Source of the DNA: Massariosphaeria phaeospora
Taxonomy: Eukaryota > Ascomycota > Dothideomycetes > Pleosporales
Reading direction: 5' to 3'
DNA length: 64,000 nucleotides
NCBI GenBank assembly: GCA_011032825.1
Contig: JAADJZ010000013.1
Span: 868,001 to 932,000, forward strand
Part shown: piece by piece, positions 43,392-55,913 of the stretch
How the letters are laid out: every line of letters starts with the position of its first letter
Numbering within the stretch: position 1 is the first letter of the stretch
Position numbers and translations under genes: made by a program
Notes under the pieces: model-generated
What the model saw: the letters and a program-made list of their open reading frames with translations, nothing else
Databases searched by the model: none
What the model was told of the DNA's origin: nothing

Positions 43392-44686
43392 TCAACGCAC
43401 TCGTCGTTTCTCCGGCTCGTTCGGCACTTCGACCTCGTACTCCTCTTCTTCGTTCTTGTGGTATTTGTCGACTTCTGAGCGCTCATCGCGGGCCCGCGCG
43501 GCATCTAGCATGAACCGTACTGTGCCGTTCTGGCCTCTTATGCCAATTGCTGAAGTCGGTGCTTGGACTGTTCCCGGCGAGACTGTGCCTGGTGTCGCGG
43601 GGGTTAAAGGGCTTGTGGGGTCGATTCCGTTGCGTGCCTTGGCTCCGTTGGAGGTACCTTGAGATCCTGCACCCGAGTCAGAAGCATATAGGGTGAACCG
43701 AGGGATTTTAGCAGCAGACGCTTCCTGGTTGAGCGTGATCCGAATGTTGAGGAACGTTTCTAGCGAGTAGAGGGGTCCGACCGTGGTGGAAGCCCGATGA
43801 TGTATGTACAAGTCTAACAGATCTAAGAGGGTCTCTGATGCAATTGTTAGTAACCTATTCATATGGAGACAGCTTGTTCAACTCACCCATGACTTCTGCT
43901 CGACCCGTACTCCACTTTCCGTAAGACATGATGCCTGTATCGATGAATTTGTGCGCGGCCATCGTGTGTAACCTTGCCGCAAGCTCGATGCAGGCAATCG
44001 CTGTGGTCGTCGTAGTCTGCTTCAAGGGCGCAAACGTCCTGTACATATCAATGCTTAGGTTCCAAGCTGTTCTCGCCGCATTGTGTGTGTCGAAGCCCAA
44101 AGCTTTTGCGAGCTTGACCATGAGCTTTTGTGGATGTCGGCTGCGGAAGTCGAAGCTGGCACCTTCCAGCATGAGACGTTCGAGGCCGATGATCAGTTTC
44201 GCGTGGTTCTCGAATCGCTAAAATGACTATTAGCATGGTGTCTTCCCAATGTAAGAGTGGGGCAGTTCTCACCGGGTCGTCGGAACTCAGGCTTTCCCCA
44301 ACCCCCACCTTCAGGTTCCAGTTGGCGCATAGGATTTCCTTGGACTTCTTGAGCGTATCTTCGATCTTGCATGCCGTAAACAGAGCCGCGGCGGCGGCAT
44401 CAGCCCAGTTATATTCTGTGTCGGCATGCAGCAGACGGAATTTGTGGTAGTAGACCACGGCCGTATCGAAGGTCCGCACCGGCAGATTCAGCGCTCTCCT
44501 TGTGAGATCAATCCACTGCACCCCCTGCAGTCTGACGGCATCTTCCCTTGTATCGCTCATGTGGATATCGGAGAGGCATTTTACAATGCGCGACTGAAGG
44601 ATGTACGGTTTCGCGACTTCGATGTAGGACGGGTGCGGGCCGACGCGGTCCTCAGAGGCGGAGGTCGGGGTGGCGGCAGGTGCCAT
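43392..44686 (-). CDS. ctk2: CTD kinase (CTDK-I) beta subunit, cyclin K/Ctk2-like
   Basis: Three exons, complement(join(43392..43834, 43887..44217, 44273..44686)), giving 395 aa. The frame above 44686 reaches only a GTG, so ATG 44686 is the start. Residues 18-138 form the first cyclin box (VQWIDLTRRALNLPVRTFDT, YYHKFRLLH, ALFTACKIEDTLKKSKEIL) and residues 139-260 the second. The C-terminus (about 300-395) is Gly/Thr/Ser-rich, then acidic. Cyclins of this type pair with the Ctk1/CDK12 kinase to phosphorylate Ser2 of the RNA polymerase II tail. An alternative is another cyclin C/L-type protein, but the HPSYIEVAKPYI start fits Ctk2. Confidence 0.83.
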
Positions 44687-45414
44687 AGTCCTTCTCTTGA
44701 TGTCTCTACGCCTAGGCACGGGAGGTTTCGGTTGTTCTCAGGTTGTAGCGAGCTGGTCACTGGCCCGGAGCGGTTCAATGTGGTAGGGAGCCCCGCGGCG
44801 ATGTGTCGGGAAGGCCTACAAATTTGGGAAGATCCGATGCTTGGTAAAGCAGTACCTAAGCTCGAGTTCAAAAGGGAGGGTATCTCGTAAACTGTCGTGG
44901 TCTGGCATGAGGTTGCGGCGAGTAACAGAAGATTATTGAGGTTCAGGATGCCGTCGGGTGGATGGCCATAGCTTCACAGCTTGGCACTTCCCCACCACGA
45001 CCGACCTTGAAGCCCTCTTCCCAGTCGAAGTAGTGGTAGATGGAAAGTAATTGGAAATGTCACGCATGGAGTCATATATCTTCCCTTCATCCCATTGCAT
45101 TACAGCTTCCTCTCGAATTACTATACTCGGCCCACCCTATATACACCCCATCTCCCCCAGTTCATATCGGACCAAACGCGACCACCGCGTTACATCCCTA
45201 GGCGTTAAACGTCGTGGCTGCTTTTCCAACGCAAGCTGCCACAGAAATTTCATTAGTATAAAGTAGAGGAACGAAGCCGACCCGTACCAAAACGGGCAAC
45301 AGCTAGCCATCCCTGAAGAAGTGGATAAGACGCGCCTGTCTATGGATGCCAATGCAAGGATCGCGGGAAATGCGCATCACATGGACTGAAATGAGTAGCC
45401 GTAGCTATTCTAGA
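44687..45414. other. Intergenic, Ctk2 promoter and ERG5 3' region
   Basis: 728 bp between two minus-strand genes. No gene seen. Confidence 0.45.
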
Positions 45415-47200
45415 TTACGTTGTCCGATCGGTGAAAGTAAGTAGACAGTCGTCCTGAGAAAGTTAGCGAGGGTTTTCTACACGAAATGTACGAGGCCATG
45501 GACAGCTTACCATTGGAAAGATAGTTGCAAATACTTTGATCTCCTCGCTCAGGTCCGTGACCTTGTGCTTCCAATCCAGCATCATGCTCGCCTTTCCGAT
45601 CATGAGCATAAGGTTTGCCTGGGCAAATGTCTGACCTAGGCAGTAATGCGGCCCTGTCCCAAACACGAGCCAGTTCTTAGTCTGCTTGTCTGCATCGCCC
45701 GTGAGCCACCGCTCCGGTACGAAAGAATCAGGGTTCGGGTAAGCTTCGCCGTCATGCAGAGCAAGCCAGGTGACAGGAATGACCATGGAGCCCTTGGGAA
45801 CCGTGTACGACTCGCTGATGGGGAAATCCTTCTTAGCCTTGTACGGGACCATGATGACGGGCGGACGGTAGCGCAGGACTTCTTTGACAACGGCGCGCGT
45901 CCACGGAAGCTTCTCAATTGCATCAAGGCTAAGCGGGGCGTAGATATCGCCGTTGCGCGCGGCGATGTTCTCTTCTCGGACCTGGTCCAAAAACTCCGGT
46001 CGGTCGGCCATGATCTGAAATAGCCAAGTGGTGGCCGATGAGGTAGCGTCCTGGGAGGCGAACAGGAAGGTCAACAAGGTCATCGCAATCTCGAAGTCAG
46101 AGAAATCGCGGATGAAGTTGGCCGGTTTCTCAGAGGGGTCGACCTCGACTCCGGAAGCGACCTTCTTACGGTAAGCCTCGGACTCGATCATGGAGGAAAC
46201 CCAGAAATCCAAAATGCACTCCTTCTCACCACCAGCGGCCATGCGCACTTTGCTTTTCGCAGCACACCTGGAGAACTCTTCGAGAACCATGTCCGCGGCT
46301 TTCTTCCCGTACCAGCTCTTGGTGAAGGGCAGAATGATAGGAAAGTTGACCAGTTCCATCGCGGCCGTGATCAGGTAGAAATCGTCCGCGATCTTCTTGA
46401 TCGCCTCTTCGGAGCAATAGTGGCCAACAAAGGTACGGCAGCTTACTGCGCACATCAACTCGCGGAACTCGTGCATAAACGGCATCGGCTCGCCCTTGTT
46501 TTGCTCCTGCGACAGCTTCACAAATCTCTGAAAGTACGTGTTGTAAACTTCTTCTTGTCCTGGGAGGTATTGTTCGAGGGCATGGCGGGTAAAGAGACCA
46601 TTGAGGCCTTTGCGATAGTCAACATGGGCCTTGCCGTCGAGGAAGACCCAGTTTTCTGGTCGGAGAAGCTTGAAAGCGGCATCGACAACGCAGGGCTGGA
46701 GATAAGACGGCGAGTTCAGGATTTTACGGGCTATATCGCGAGAAGAACCGAGGACGACGAACCTAGCGCGTGTGTCAGTATGTACAAGAGATAGACCAGG
46801 TAACAAGACAAGGCGAGCGTCCAAGGGGCGGCGTACTTGTGGAAGACAGAGACGCAACTCAGCGGCGCGGAGGTCCATTTCTCATAATACCTGCTGAACT
46901 TCGGATTGACGGACTCGAGAAAGGGTCCAATGAAGGGCGCTTTCCACGTCGGGCCCGCAATGGAGCCTTTGTTCCAGATGTACTTGACTACCAACGCAAT
47001 TAGCAGAATTTTGCGCGAGTACCGGACAAGTTCGTACATTGATCGTAGGCCACCAGCATCAGAAAGATAGTCAAGGCAATGTTCCAGCCGTTCAGGCGGT
47101 TCAGGACGGTGGACAATATACCATTGGCGTCTAGGTGAGCTATCCGGTGTGCGACCTTTGCGTCGGCAGTGGGCGAGACGAAGCTCGCGTTGAGGGCCAT
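45415..47200 (-). CDS. erg5: Sterol C-22 desaturase, cytochrome P450 CYP61 (ergosterol pathway)
   Basis: Four exons, complement(join(45415..45453, 45511..46762, 46837..46987, 47038..47200)), giving 534 aa. The enzyme introduces the C22-C23 double bond in ergosterol synthesis at the ER. The haem loop is FGTGPHYCLGQTFAQ with Cys479. The oxygen-binding I-helix reads FLFASQDATSSATTW, and the ExxR motif is present (KEVLR). One membrane anchor lies at about residues 35-52. Introns 1 and 2 fall in a phrase typical of CYP61 (AYDQ then FKYIWNKGSIAG). The last exon is 39 nt (DDCLLTFTDRTT) and replaces the stop-ended read-through; CYP61 proteins end in a similar DDC-type tail. ATG 47200 is the first inside the family's start region. 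Confidence 0.93.
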
Positions 47201-48154
47201 GGCGGAAGCGCGGCGAGAAATATTATTCGGCGGGATCCGTCGAGGGACGCGCAGGAGTCGGACGTGAAGCACTCAGTCCTTAGGGAAGGTCGGTGGGCTC
47301 AAAGCTCAGAGGCAAGGCGCGCAAGGAGTTTAATTATCAAGCACGCTAAGGGGAAAATCCGCTAAGCCGTATGGGGGTCGGGTTCGACCGTTGCCGCGTG
47401 GTGCCACTTCGAAGGCGACCAGAAAACCTTTCGCGGGCGTCATTATTCCCGCCTAAGCCCGGCGAAAGACTGCACATCTGCAGCAGGAGTGGTGGTGATG
47501 GCCGAAATGCTGTGATTGCGATTATCGCGGAGCGGTGTGAAGAGAAGCGGCCCCAAGAGGGGTCATGTCAGCCAGCCCGCCTGAAGGTCAGTAGTCGCCT
47601 CCCCCTGCCGAGAACGACACGAACCCCCCTCTCAGCCTAGGTAGCTTCCTGTCTCGTGAGTCGCTGCATTGATTACCTGCGTCTTCGGCGTCTTTCTTCA
47701 GGGTCTCGCATGCAGCATGCGGGATGGATGCAGCCCATTGGTCAAGCTTGGGGCGACTATTTTACCAAGGGTACGCCTGAGCACTTTATAATGTCACCTC
47801 AACGGGAGCACTCTACCCGTTGTATCCGTGTCAGAAAGTCATGTATGCGTATCATCAGGGAGGGAAAATCAACCAGTGCTTCTCAGGAAAGTTGTGCAAT
47901 ATAGCTTTGATTTGGACTCTAGACTACATCACACCAAAAACACGCAAAAGAAAAGGGTCATAAACCATGGCTTACGTCCCAACCCAGAAGACCCGACGCA
48001 GTCAAGAGCCACCTGCCCGGATCGACATTTCTATTATGGCTGCCCCGTAGTGCATTTTTTCGTTGGATAGTGGACAGCGATCGCGGGCAGATAGAAACTG
48101 CCAGTCGCTCCAGATTGGGAGAAAAGGAAATCGAGCATTTTTCGATGCTTTTGT
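47201..48154. other. Intergenic, ERG5 promoter and EF2 3' region
   Basis: 954 bp without a gene. The ERG5 side is GC-rich. Short plus-strand frames (76-89 codons) have no recognised product. I did not identify a sterol response element with confidence. Confidence 0.4.
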
Positions 48155-51049
48155 CTATAGCTTATCATAGTACTAGGCAGTATGTCAGTAAATAGTTTCC
48201 AAACGTCAACCGTAGGGCCACTTACGTTCTCAACACCAGGTACCTCGATCTTGATACCTTTCCGCTTCCTCATTTCCGTGACGATCTTACCCGGCAGTGT
48301 CGTGTTGTCAAGCGGCGAGCCACCTTGGAGAATCTGCCAGTGATCGAACACCATTTGCGGGAAAGCCTGGCCAGCGGTATTTGATCGGAGATCGGCGGTG
48401 AAACCGAAGGACTCGTTGACGGGAAGGTAAGCCTTGACGTTGAATAGAGGGGTACCGACACGCTGGTTCTCCTCGAAGACGTGACCTCGTCTCCGGGTAA
48501 GCACACCATAGATACCACCCATAGCCTGTTCGGGCACAGTGATCTCGACCATGTAGACGGGCTCCTGCAGGGCAGGCTCGGCAAGAAGAGCAGCAGCGTA
48601 GAGCACACGACGAGCGGTGGGAATGAGCTGACCGCCACCACGATGAATGGCATCGGCGTGGAGAGTGACATCCATAATGTTGAAGCGGATAGATCGCATA
48701 GGCTCTTCAGCGACAGGGCCCTCCTTAGTGGCCCACTGGAAACCGGAGACAACGGAGTCCTTGATTTCGTTCAAGTACTGCACAGCCTTGGTCTGGTCGA
48801 CGAGCAAGTTGGCCCCGTTGGTCTCGGGACCGAAGCACCAAATCTTACGGGCGTCGGTGACATCCCAACCGTGCTCGTCCGCAAGGATACGAGCGCGAGC
48901 CTTGATATCGTCCCTAGGAGTGATTTTGCCTGCCTCGATGGCCTTGGAAACATCCTCTTCCAAAGGTTGAGCGATGACGTACAGACGGTTATGCTTGTTG
49001 GGCGACTTGGAGAGGGCAGTGATGCTTGAGGTACCAGCAACAGTCTCGCGGTATTGCACAACAGGGTCGGAAACACGAAGAGGAACACCAGCGTGGTCCT
49101 CTTCTAGATCTTTCAAGCAGATCTCCAAGTGCAGCTCGCCCGCACCGGCGACAACGTGCTCACCAGAGTCGGAAATGTAGGTCAGGACGCAAGGGTCGGA
49201 CTTGGAAAGACGCTTAAGACCTTCGACGAGCTTGGGAAGATCCTGGGCGTTCTTGACTTCGACAGAGCGCCGCACGACAGGAGATACAGAGAATCTCATC
49301 ACCTTCAAGTTGTGGGCAGTCTCGTTGGTGGTGAGGGTACCAGACTTGAGCAAGAACTGATCGATACCAACCAAGCCGAGAATGTTACCGGCTGGCACAT
49401 CCTCGATAGGCTCGATGAAACGACCCATCATAAGAATGGTGCGCTGAACAGCCTTGATGAACAGATCGTCCTTCTTGCCCGGGGTGTAGTTGGGACCCTG
49501 GATACGGACCTTGAGACCGGACTTGACGGTACCAGAGAAAACACGACCGAAAGCATAGAAACGACCTTTATCGGAGGTCGGCACCATCTTGGAGACGTAC
49601 AACATGAGAGGACCCTTGGGATCGCAGTCGCGAATACCAATGGCGTTGACGTCGTCATGGGGGCCTTCGTAGAGGGTCTCCATGCGGTATTTCTGGGCAG
49701 TAACGGGGGAGGGCAGGTGGAGAATCATCATCTCCAGGAGAGCATCGGCAGCGGGAAGGAACTTGCGCATGACAACCTTCAGGAGCTGCTTGCCCTCGAG
49801 GTCACGCTCATCGCTGGTGAGCTTGATCTCGAGCTTCTCGAGCAGCGTGGGGATCTCATCGGTCTTGAAGTTCATAACAGCGTTGAAGACCTTGAAGATG
49901 GGGTCGAGAATGAACTGGTTAAAGGCACGCTCAAGCACCACACCCTCATGAGTGCCGTTCTTGGTCCACTTCTTGGTCTTGGGGTTGAAGAAGTTGTCGC
50001 CCTATATATCGTAAGCGAGTGCAATCGAAAGAACTGACTTCAGGACGGCTTACCCAAAGACGCTCCATCATCTTGGTCTTGTCGACACCGAACTTCTTCG
50101 CATATCGAGTCGCGAACTGGCGGACGGTGAAGGCCCAGCCGTGGAGGCCGGAACCGAAGGCAATGGTTCCCTTGTCGGGGTAGACCTGGCAATCACCGAG
50201 AACCTTGTCGTAGTAGGTGGCAATGACGACGTTGACGGACTCGATGACACGGGAGAAATTCTGGTACAGATCCTCCTTGCTGACCTGAAGCTCGAGAAGA
50301 GCACGGTCGACCTTGTTGATGATGACGACGGGCTTGATGCGCTCGCCAAGAGCCTGTCGGAGCACAGTCTCGGTCTGGACGCAGACACCTTCTACGGTGT
50401 CGACGACGACAAGGGCACCATCGGTGACACGGAGGGCAGCAGTGACTTCAGAAGAGAAATCTACGTGACCGGGCGAGTCGATCAAGTTGATCAAGAAGTC
50501 GGGCTTGTCGACCTTGAGGGGGAGGTCCTTTAGGTCCTCTGGATCCTTCATAGTGGCATACAGAGAGATGGCGGTGGACTTGATCGTCACGCCACGTTCC
50601 TGCTCATCCGGCCGCGTGTCCGTAAACCGGGCTTCTCCAGCCTTTGAAGCCGAGATGATACCCGCGCGCTGAACGAGCGAGTCGGTCAGGGTGGACTTTC
50701 CGTGGTCGACTGTTGGGACACGTTGTCAGATACCTATCATCCATACAGGTGCGGGGCTCTGCGGAACTGGCTTACCATGTGCAATGACGGACATGTTACG
50801 GATGTTGGCCGCCTGGTCCATGAGACGGCGGATCTGCCATCGCCATTAGTTTCCAGTCCTTGATAGTATTGGGTGCTGCGTTGTGGGGGGTGACATCGGA
50901 TGGCTGGTGTCTCTGCGTGGGTACGTACCTCCTCGACCGTGAAGCTGGCATGATGTTAGCATCCGATCACTAAACGTAGCACGAGCACTGCGATCTGCGA
51001 CTAAACTTCGGCCGCGCGAACAGGTGGAGAGGGCGACTTACTTGACCAT
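48155..51049 (-). CDS. eft2: Translation elongation factor 2
   Basis: Six exons, complement(join(48155..48172, 48226..50001, 50054..50709, 50776..50833, 50929..50944, 51042..51049)), giving 843 aa, the family length. EF2 moves tRNA and mRNA through the ribosome using GTP. G motifs: G1 HVDHGKST (residues about 27-34), G3 DSPGH, G4 NKVD. The diphthamide His lies in DAIHRGGGQ (about residue 700). The first two exons are 8 nt (MVN split) and 16 nt, and together with exon 3 give [20 protein letters not shown]. The last exon is 18 nt and codes for YYDKL plus stop, the universal EF2 ending. These tiny exons are required by family conservation. Confidence 0.97.
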
Positions 51050-52674
51050 GTTGGCGGTGGTAGACGCTGTTCTCTACTGGGAAAATTTGGTGGTGTATTC
51101 AGATACCCCGCACGGAGGGTTTGCGAAGAACTCGACCGGACGCAGTGGTAATGGGTGATTTCTGGCGATGGGGGCCAGCGACAGTGGGCGAGAGCTTTAT
51201 ATGAGCCCGGGCGGCGGTTGGCGATGGCGAGACTCGGGTGAGCGAAGAGAGAGTGGGAGGCCGTTGGGGAGGCACCGAGATTTTACATGGTGGGGTCGAG
51301 CCGTGGAGCCCTCGCTAAAGTGGTTAGCGTCGGTTGCTCGGTGGCGCTGGCCCTACAGTAAAGCCGGCGATAGAGGAGTCACACCTGAGCGAAAGCCATC
51401 CAAAATGTGCCTTGAGCCACGATATACCTACTCGACGATAGTGGGACACGAACGATCTGACTCTTCACGCCTCCAGCAGCTATTGTGTGACTGACTCTGC
51501 GTTCCGTACCAACTCCATGTTGAGGCAATTGATTGGGCACCGCTGCCCCAAGCATTAGGAGCGTCCAATCACTATACTATAAATCATGGCCTTCCGACTA
51601 TCCTTATGAGACCTGCTACTTGTAAAGACTCATCTCAGCTCGGGGTGGATCTCAAGCTCAAAACGTTGAGTCAATGCTGGAGTTCGTCTAGAGCATGGAG
51701 ACTCAGCAGAGTCATTCTATTTAGTATCTACCGCCCCGTGCGTTGGTAGTTCGCCGCCGATATTGATAATCAGCGTTCAATCAGCGTTCATTTGTGGATT
51801 ACATATCCTTTCCAACTTAGTGTCAAAGGGCCTCCTCTTGCGGAAACACGATCTCTATAACTAAGGCTGAATGCTCTATATAGAATTGTAGCTTTCTATA
51901 GTAAGATTGTTACGTTGAGCGATCGTTTTGGAGGCGCGCGGATTTATCTCTTTAGTTCCAGAGATTCCGTTTCCGTAAGAGGGCCCCTTAGACTTTATAA
52001 GAAACAAAATCTTCCGCATGCTAAACTTCTACATTTTATCACGAGCGTGTGGTGAAGTTAGTTACCTAGACGTAGCCGTGCTATCGAAACGCTCTCAAGA
52101 GCATCGGCGAACGTAGTGTCTTGATTATAAATTCGGCGTCTTTATCTCCGTTACACACTCAAGTCGACACTCAAGGCCTCAACATAGACATCCTATCCCA
52201 GATACACGAGAAGCAGACATCACACTCAACAGGGAATATCAGACGTCAAACACACGCTCATTGCTGTGTACGTACTACGATTTTCATATAGACCACACAC
52301 AGACGTGCAATCCCGATCATTGACAGACATTGATCCTAGAGACCTGTCGCAAAAGGCCCCATATAGAGCGATTGCATGTCATAACAAAAGGAAAACAATG
52401 TTGCCATAGAGACACCCGTTTGGTAGAATGTCCGCGAAAAAAACCACTTGAATGGTATCTCATGCACCGTTAACGCCGCCTCCCCCAACCAGCCGAGTAT
52501 GCGAAAAGATCAATCCTAGGCCGATGATGTGAAAGGGAATGAAAATATGCAAACCATTGACAGGTGGACAAGGCATCGAGTAGTCAGAGTGACGGGACGA
52601 GCCCTAAGCATCGAGTAATCAGAGCGACGAGACGAGCCCTAAGCCTCGAATAGTCAGAGCGACGGGGACGACGC
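51050..52674. other. 1.6-kb intergenic region, AT-rich in its right half
   Basis: The EF2 promoter lies at the left (a TTTATATGAG element near 51196). The part 51830-52350 is AT-rich with many TATAG/CTATA words and no coding potential; it might be an old mutated repeat. No gene. Confidence 0.45.
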
Positions 52675-52679
52675 CTAAG
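52574..52679. repeat. Three 35-bp direct repeats over the La stop codon
   Basis: Units begin at 52574, 52609 and 52644, each like CATCGAGTAGTCAGAG followed by a gacga-rich part and cctaagc. The last unit contains the stop codon of the La gene (minus strand, 52675-52677), so each other unit carries a copy of the Ala-stop sequence. Confidence 0.88.
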
Positions 52680-54184
52680 CATCATCCTTGAACTCGAGCT
52701 TGGTCTTCTTCGAATTGTCATTGTCGTCATCATCGTGAGCCTTGCGCTTGCCACGGGTGTCCTTCGAATTGTCAATGTCGTCGTCACCATCGTCAGGCTT
52801 GCGCTTGCCACGGGTGTCTTTGATGGCTGGAACACCATTCTCGTCCCTCTCGATCTCTTTCCGCTTGTCGATGCGATCGCCCTTGTAGCCCTTTGATTGC
52901 TGGAACTTGCTGCGACGTTCGTTCCAGTCATTGCTGTCACTGTCGCCACGGGGAGATTGAGACCGCTCGCGCTTGTCTTTGCCAGGTTCGTAACGATCAC
53001 GATAGGTGTTCCGATGCTTGTTGCCACGGCCATGACCGCGCTCAAGTCGAGGACCGGTAACCTGACCATAATAGCCACGTCCAGCACGACCACGTGGGTT
53101 GTATGGGCGTGCTGTGTACTCCTGACCCCGCTCCCAGGCTGGAATGATGCCTTTCTCCTTGCACTTGCGCTCACTATACCCCTTCTTGGACTCGACATGG
53201 AGTACGTTGTCGTTAAACGTTGGCTTCGGATCAAGAGCCAAGAACTGTTTCTGCGAATCCTCAGAGTCGAACTCGACGAAGAGACTGCCCTTCCAATCGT
53301 TGGTCTCTTTATCGCGGCGCTTGCGCACCATGATAGCGCCGTACGGCTGGAAGAACTTTTCCAGGGCAATTTGACCGGCCGCGTCCTGGTCTCCGAGTCC
53401 ACTTACGTAGATGCTCTTCTCCAAGGCGTTGCTGGACTGGTGACTGAGTCGAGCCATCAATTCATCTAGACCTGGGGGATGTTTCTCGTCGCTCTCCTTC
53501 TTAGGCAGAACGATGGCCTTCCGCAGTTGCACTGCCTCATTGCCGGGCCCGCTGTACTTTTCCTTGTCCAAGACAACGAGCTCAGTGCTGTCTCTGAGGG
53601 CGTTCACGATAGCGTCGTATGGCTGGAAGCGCTTCATGCGCTTGAAGTCGGCGACATGCTTGATCGACACCGGGATATTCCTCGGTCCTTCAATTTTATG
53701 GAAGAGGTGCTGATCACCGCGGAGATTCTGGAGCGAGAAGTAAAACTCCACCTTGTATGATGTCAGTAGGCTGGTCTCCAACGCAACAATTGATATCATA
53801 CCTGCGCACGGATCTCAGCAGGATCACTCGACATCGGAAGATTGTCGAACTCGGTGTTCCTATACATGTTAAAAGGTGTTGTTGAGCCAATGCTGCATGA
53901 ACGTACCTGGGCTTGAACGACGCCTTGCGATCGTAAGCGAAACCACCACGACGGTCACCACGTCGGTCGTCTCGCTTTTCGTAGGGACGCGACTTTTCGA
54001 ACTTGCCATGGCGACGGTTGTTGTCAGCTTTACCGCCCTTCTTCGCGTCAACGCCATTGTCGTCTCCACTCATCGGTTCGTCATCGTCCGAGGTAGGTTT
54101 CTTGTACGGCGCAGGTTCCGGCATGTCGCTCTGCGTCTTGGGGATGGCCTTTACTAGAGGGGGCGGGGCAAACGGGGAAGCCAT
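52675..54184 (-). CDS. lhp1: La protein (RNA-binding, Lhp1/Sla1 homologue)
   Basis: Three exons, complement(join(52675..53751, 53802..53859, 53907..54184)), giving 470 aa. La binds the UUU-OH ends of new RNA polymerase III transcripts and protects them. The La motif covers about residues 93-180: AEIRAQ then VEFYFSLQNLRGDQHLF, IKHVADFKRMKRFQPYDAIV. An RRM follows at about 210-285 (SIYVSGLGD, GSLFVEFDS). The C-terminus is basic with RGG-like and DTRGKRK repeats, and probably carries the nuclear signal. Residues 1-92 are charged and disordered. The La motif is split by the second intron. It is divergent from the uS4m gene. Confidence 0.92.
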
Positions 54185-54505
54185 GGCGCTGTTGTCAACA
54201 GCCTGGGAATCCTTTCGGGAGAAATTAGCTTTGTTTCCGGCAGAACGAGCAGAGTGTGAGGCTGGCAGGTTTTGTGTTGTGGAAAGGTGGGTGGAAAAGT
54301 TTCGAGGGCAGAAGTTGGGAAGGCAGCTTTGGCGGGGGAGCTCCCTGCGCTAGCGAATAAGCGAGCAAGCAATTTTTCTTAGCGCATCGGCGCCGAAGTG
54401 CCGAGCCTCCGACGCGCCGGTTTTCGAGGGTGAATGCGCATCGCCGCAGATCAGATCGCAGGCCAGTGCAGCACTGGAGGCACTGCCAATTGATTGTCCA
54501 TCACC
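54185..54505. promoter_or_regulatory. Divergent promoter, La gene / mitochondrial uS4 gene
   Basis: 321 bp between the two start codons, GC-rich near the middle, no TATA box. Both products act in RNA or translation, so coregulation is possible but not shown. Confidence 0.45.
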
Positions 54506-55913
54506 ATGAGGAAGAAGCCGAGGTTCCATTCGCTCAAGAAGCTGGTAGGCTGCCCCTGTCAGTGCACATCAGCTACCGATGGACGGTTCTAACACTCGCA
54601 CAGAAAGTCAGACAAGACTGGTCCCGCTGGTCGCTATACAGCATCTCGCAGCTCAAAGCCCCCGACCTCGTCCGCCGCACCTACTTCCAGCAGAAATGGA
54701 CCGCCAAGTCCGACACACGCGCCTACCACGGCGAGCAGATCCGCGAGAAGAAATGGCGGCGCATGTTCAAGAGGAACCTGCCGGCCGTGGTGCCCATGGA
54801 CCACAAGTATCTCGCCAGATACGACGGCTCTGAGCAGGCCGCTGGACGCGGCGCTGGAGTAGATGCAAACGAGGATAAACGGGCACCGCTGGCGACGCCG
54901 TACATGCAGATGGCATACTTTCCGATAGAAAGGAGGCTGGACACCGCCATCTTCAGATCGTTGTTTGCGAGCAGTGTGAGGCAGGCCAGGCAGTTCTGCG
55001 TGCATGGACTGGTCAGAGTCAACGGGAAGAAGGTAGGCACCCAGATACAGAAGCCCTTGAGCAGCCCTGACAGGTCACTCAACGCTGGAGCAACCCACTA
55101 ATCACTCCACAGATGCCCTACCCCGGCTACATGCTCAACCCCGGCGACATGTTCCAAGTCGAGCCCTCCTCCGTCATGTTCGCGACCGGCGCCCGCAAAA
55201 CCCGCACCTCGACCGGGCGCCGCATCGCCAAAGAAAAAGCCACGGAGCGCGGCACCGCCCTCTCGCAAACGGGCCAAACACCGCCTCCCCCCACACAAGC
55301 CCTCCCCCAACAACCCATCCGCGAAGAGCCCACGCCCACGGAACTGAAAAAACACCTCCAGTCCCTCATGCACGACGTCGAGGACGTGCTCATCGCCGAC
55401 GTCAAAGCCAAAGACAAGCAGAAGTTCCGCGCCTTCCGGCAAACAGTCCGCAAAGCCATCAGCCTGTGGCGCACCGCCAACCCGGAAACCATCTCCACGC
55501 TCGACACGCAGCTCGCCTTTCTAAAGACACAGGTCGCCAAAGCATCCGCTGCGGCTGCTTCTACACCTTCATCTCCATCGTCGACAAGCGACGACGACCC
55601 CGCCGGCCCGCTCATGTCGCCCGACGACCAAGAGAAGCTCAAATCCGCCTTCGAGAAGCTGCGCTTCGAGTCGCAGCACGCGTCGGCCTGGAACGCCAAG
55701 GACGCGCGCCTGCCGTACGCCACGCCGTGGCGGCCGCGCGACTACATGGCGGCGTTTGCCTTCATCCCGCGCTATCTGGAGGTCAATCAGAACATCTGCG
55801 CCGCGGTGTACTTGCGGCATCCGGTGGCGCGGCCGGGGCTCGCTGAGGTGCCGACGCCGTTTCATCAGGAGACGGGGCAGTTGGCGTTTAATTGGTATTT
55901 GAGGAGGCGGTAG
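54506..55913 (+). CDS. nam9: Mitochondrial small-subunit ribosomal protein uS4m (Nam9)
   Basis: Three exons, join(54506..54544, 54604..55032, 55113..55913), giving 422 aa. Exon 1 is 39 nt ([13 protein letters not shown]). The S4 RNA-binding domain is at about residues 122-180: [33 protein letters not shown] then [16 protein letters not shown]. The C-terminal 200 residues include a low-complexity Pro/Thr segment and the conserved Nam9 end ([30 protein letters not shown]). It assembles into the mitochondrial 37S subunit. A read-through of intron 2 would stop early, which supports the splice. Confidence 0.92.

Noticed and set aside
49129..50037. 302-codon open frame on the + strand inside EF2
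   Set aside because: Antisense shadow of the EF2 exon; high codon bias in EF2 leaves the opposite strand open.
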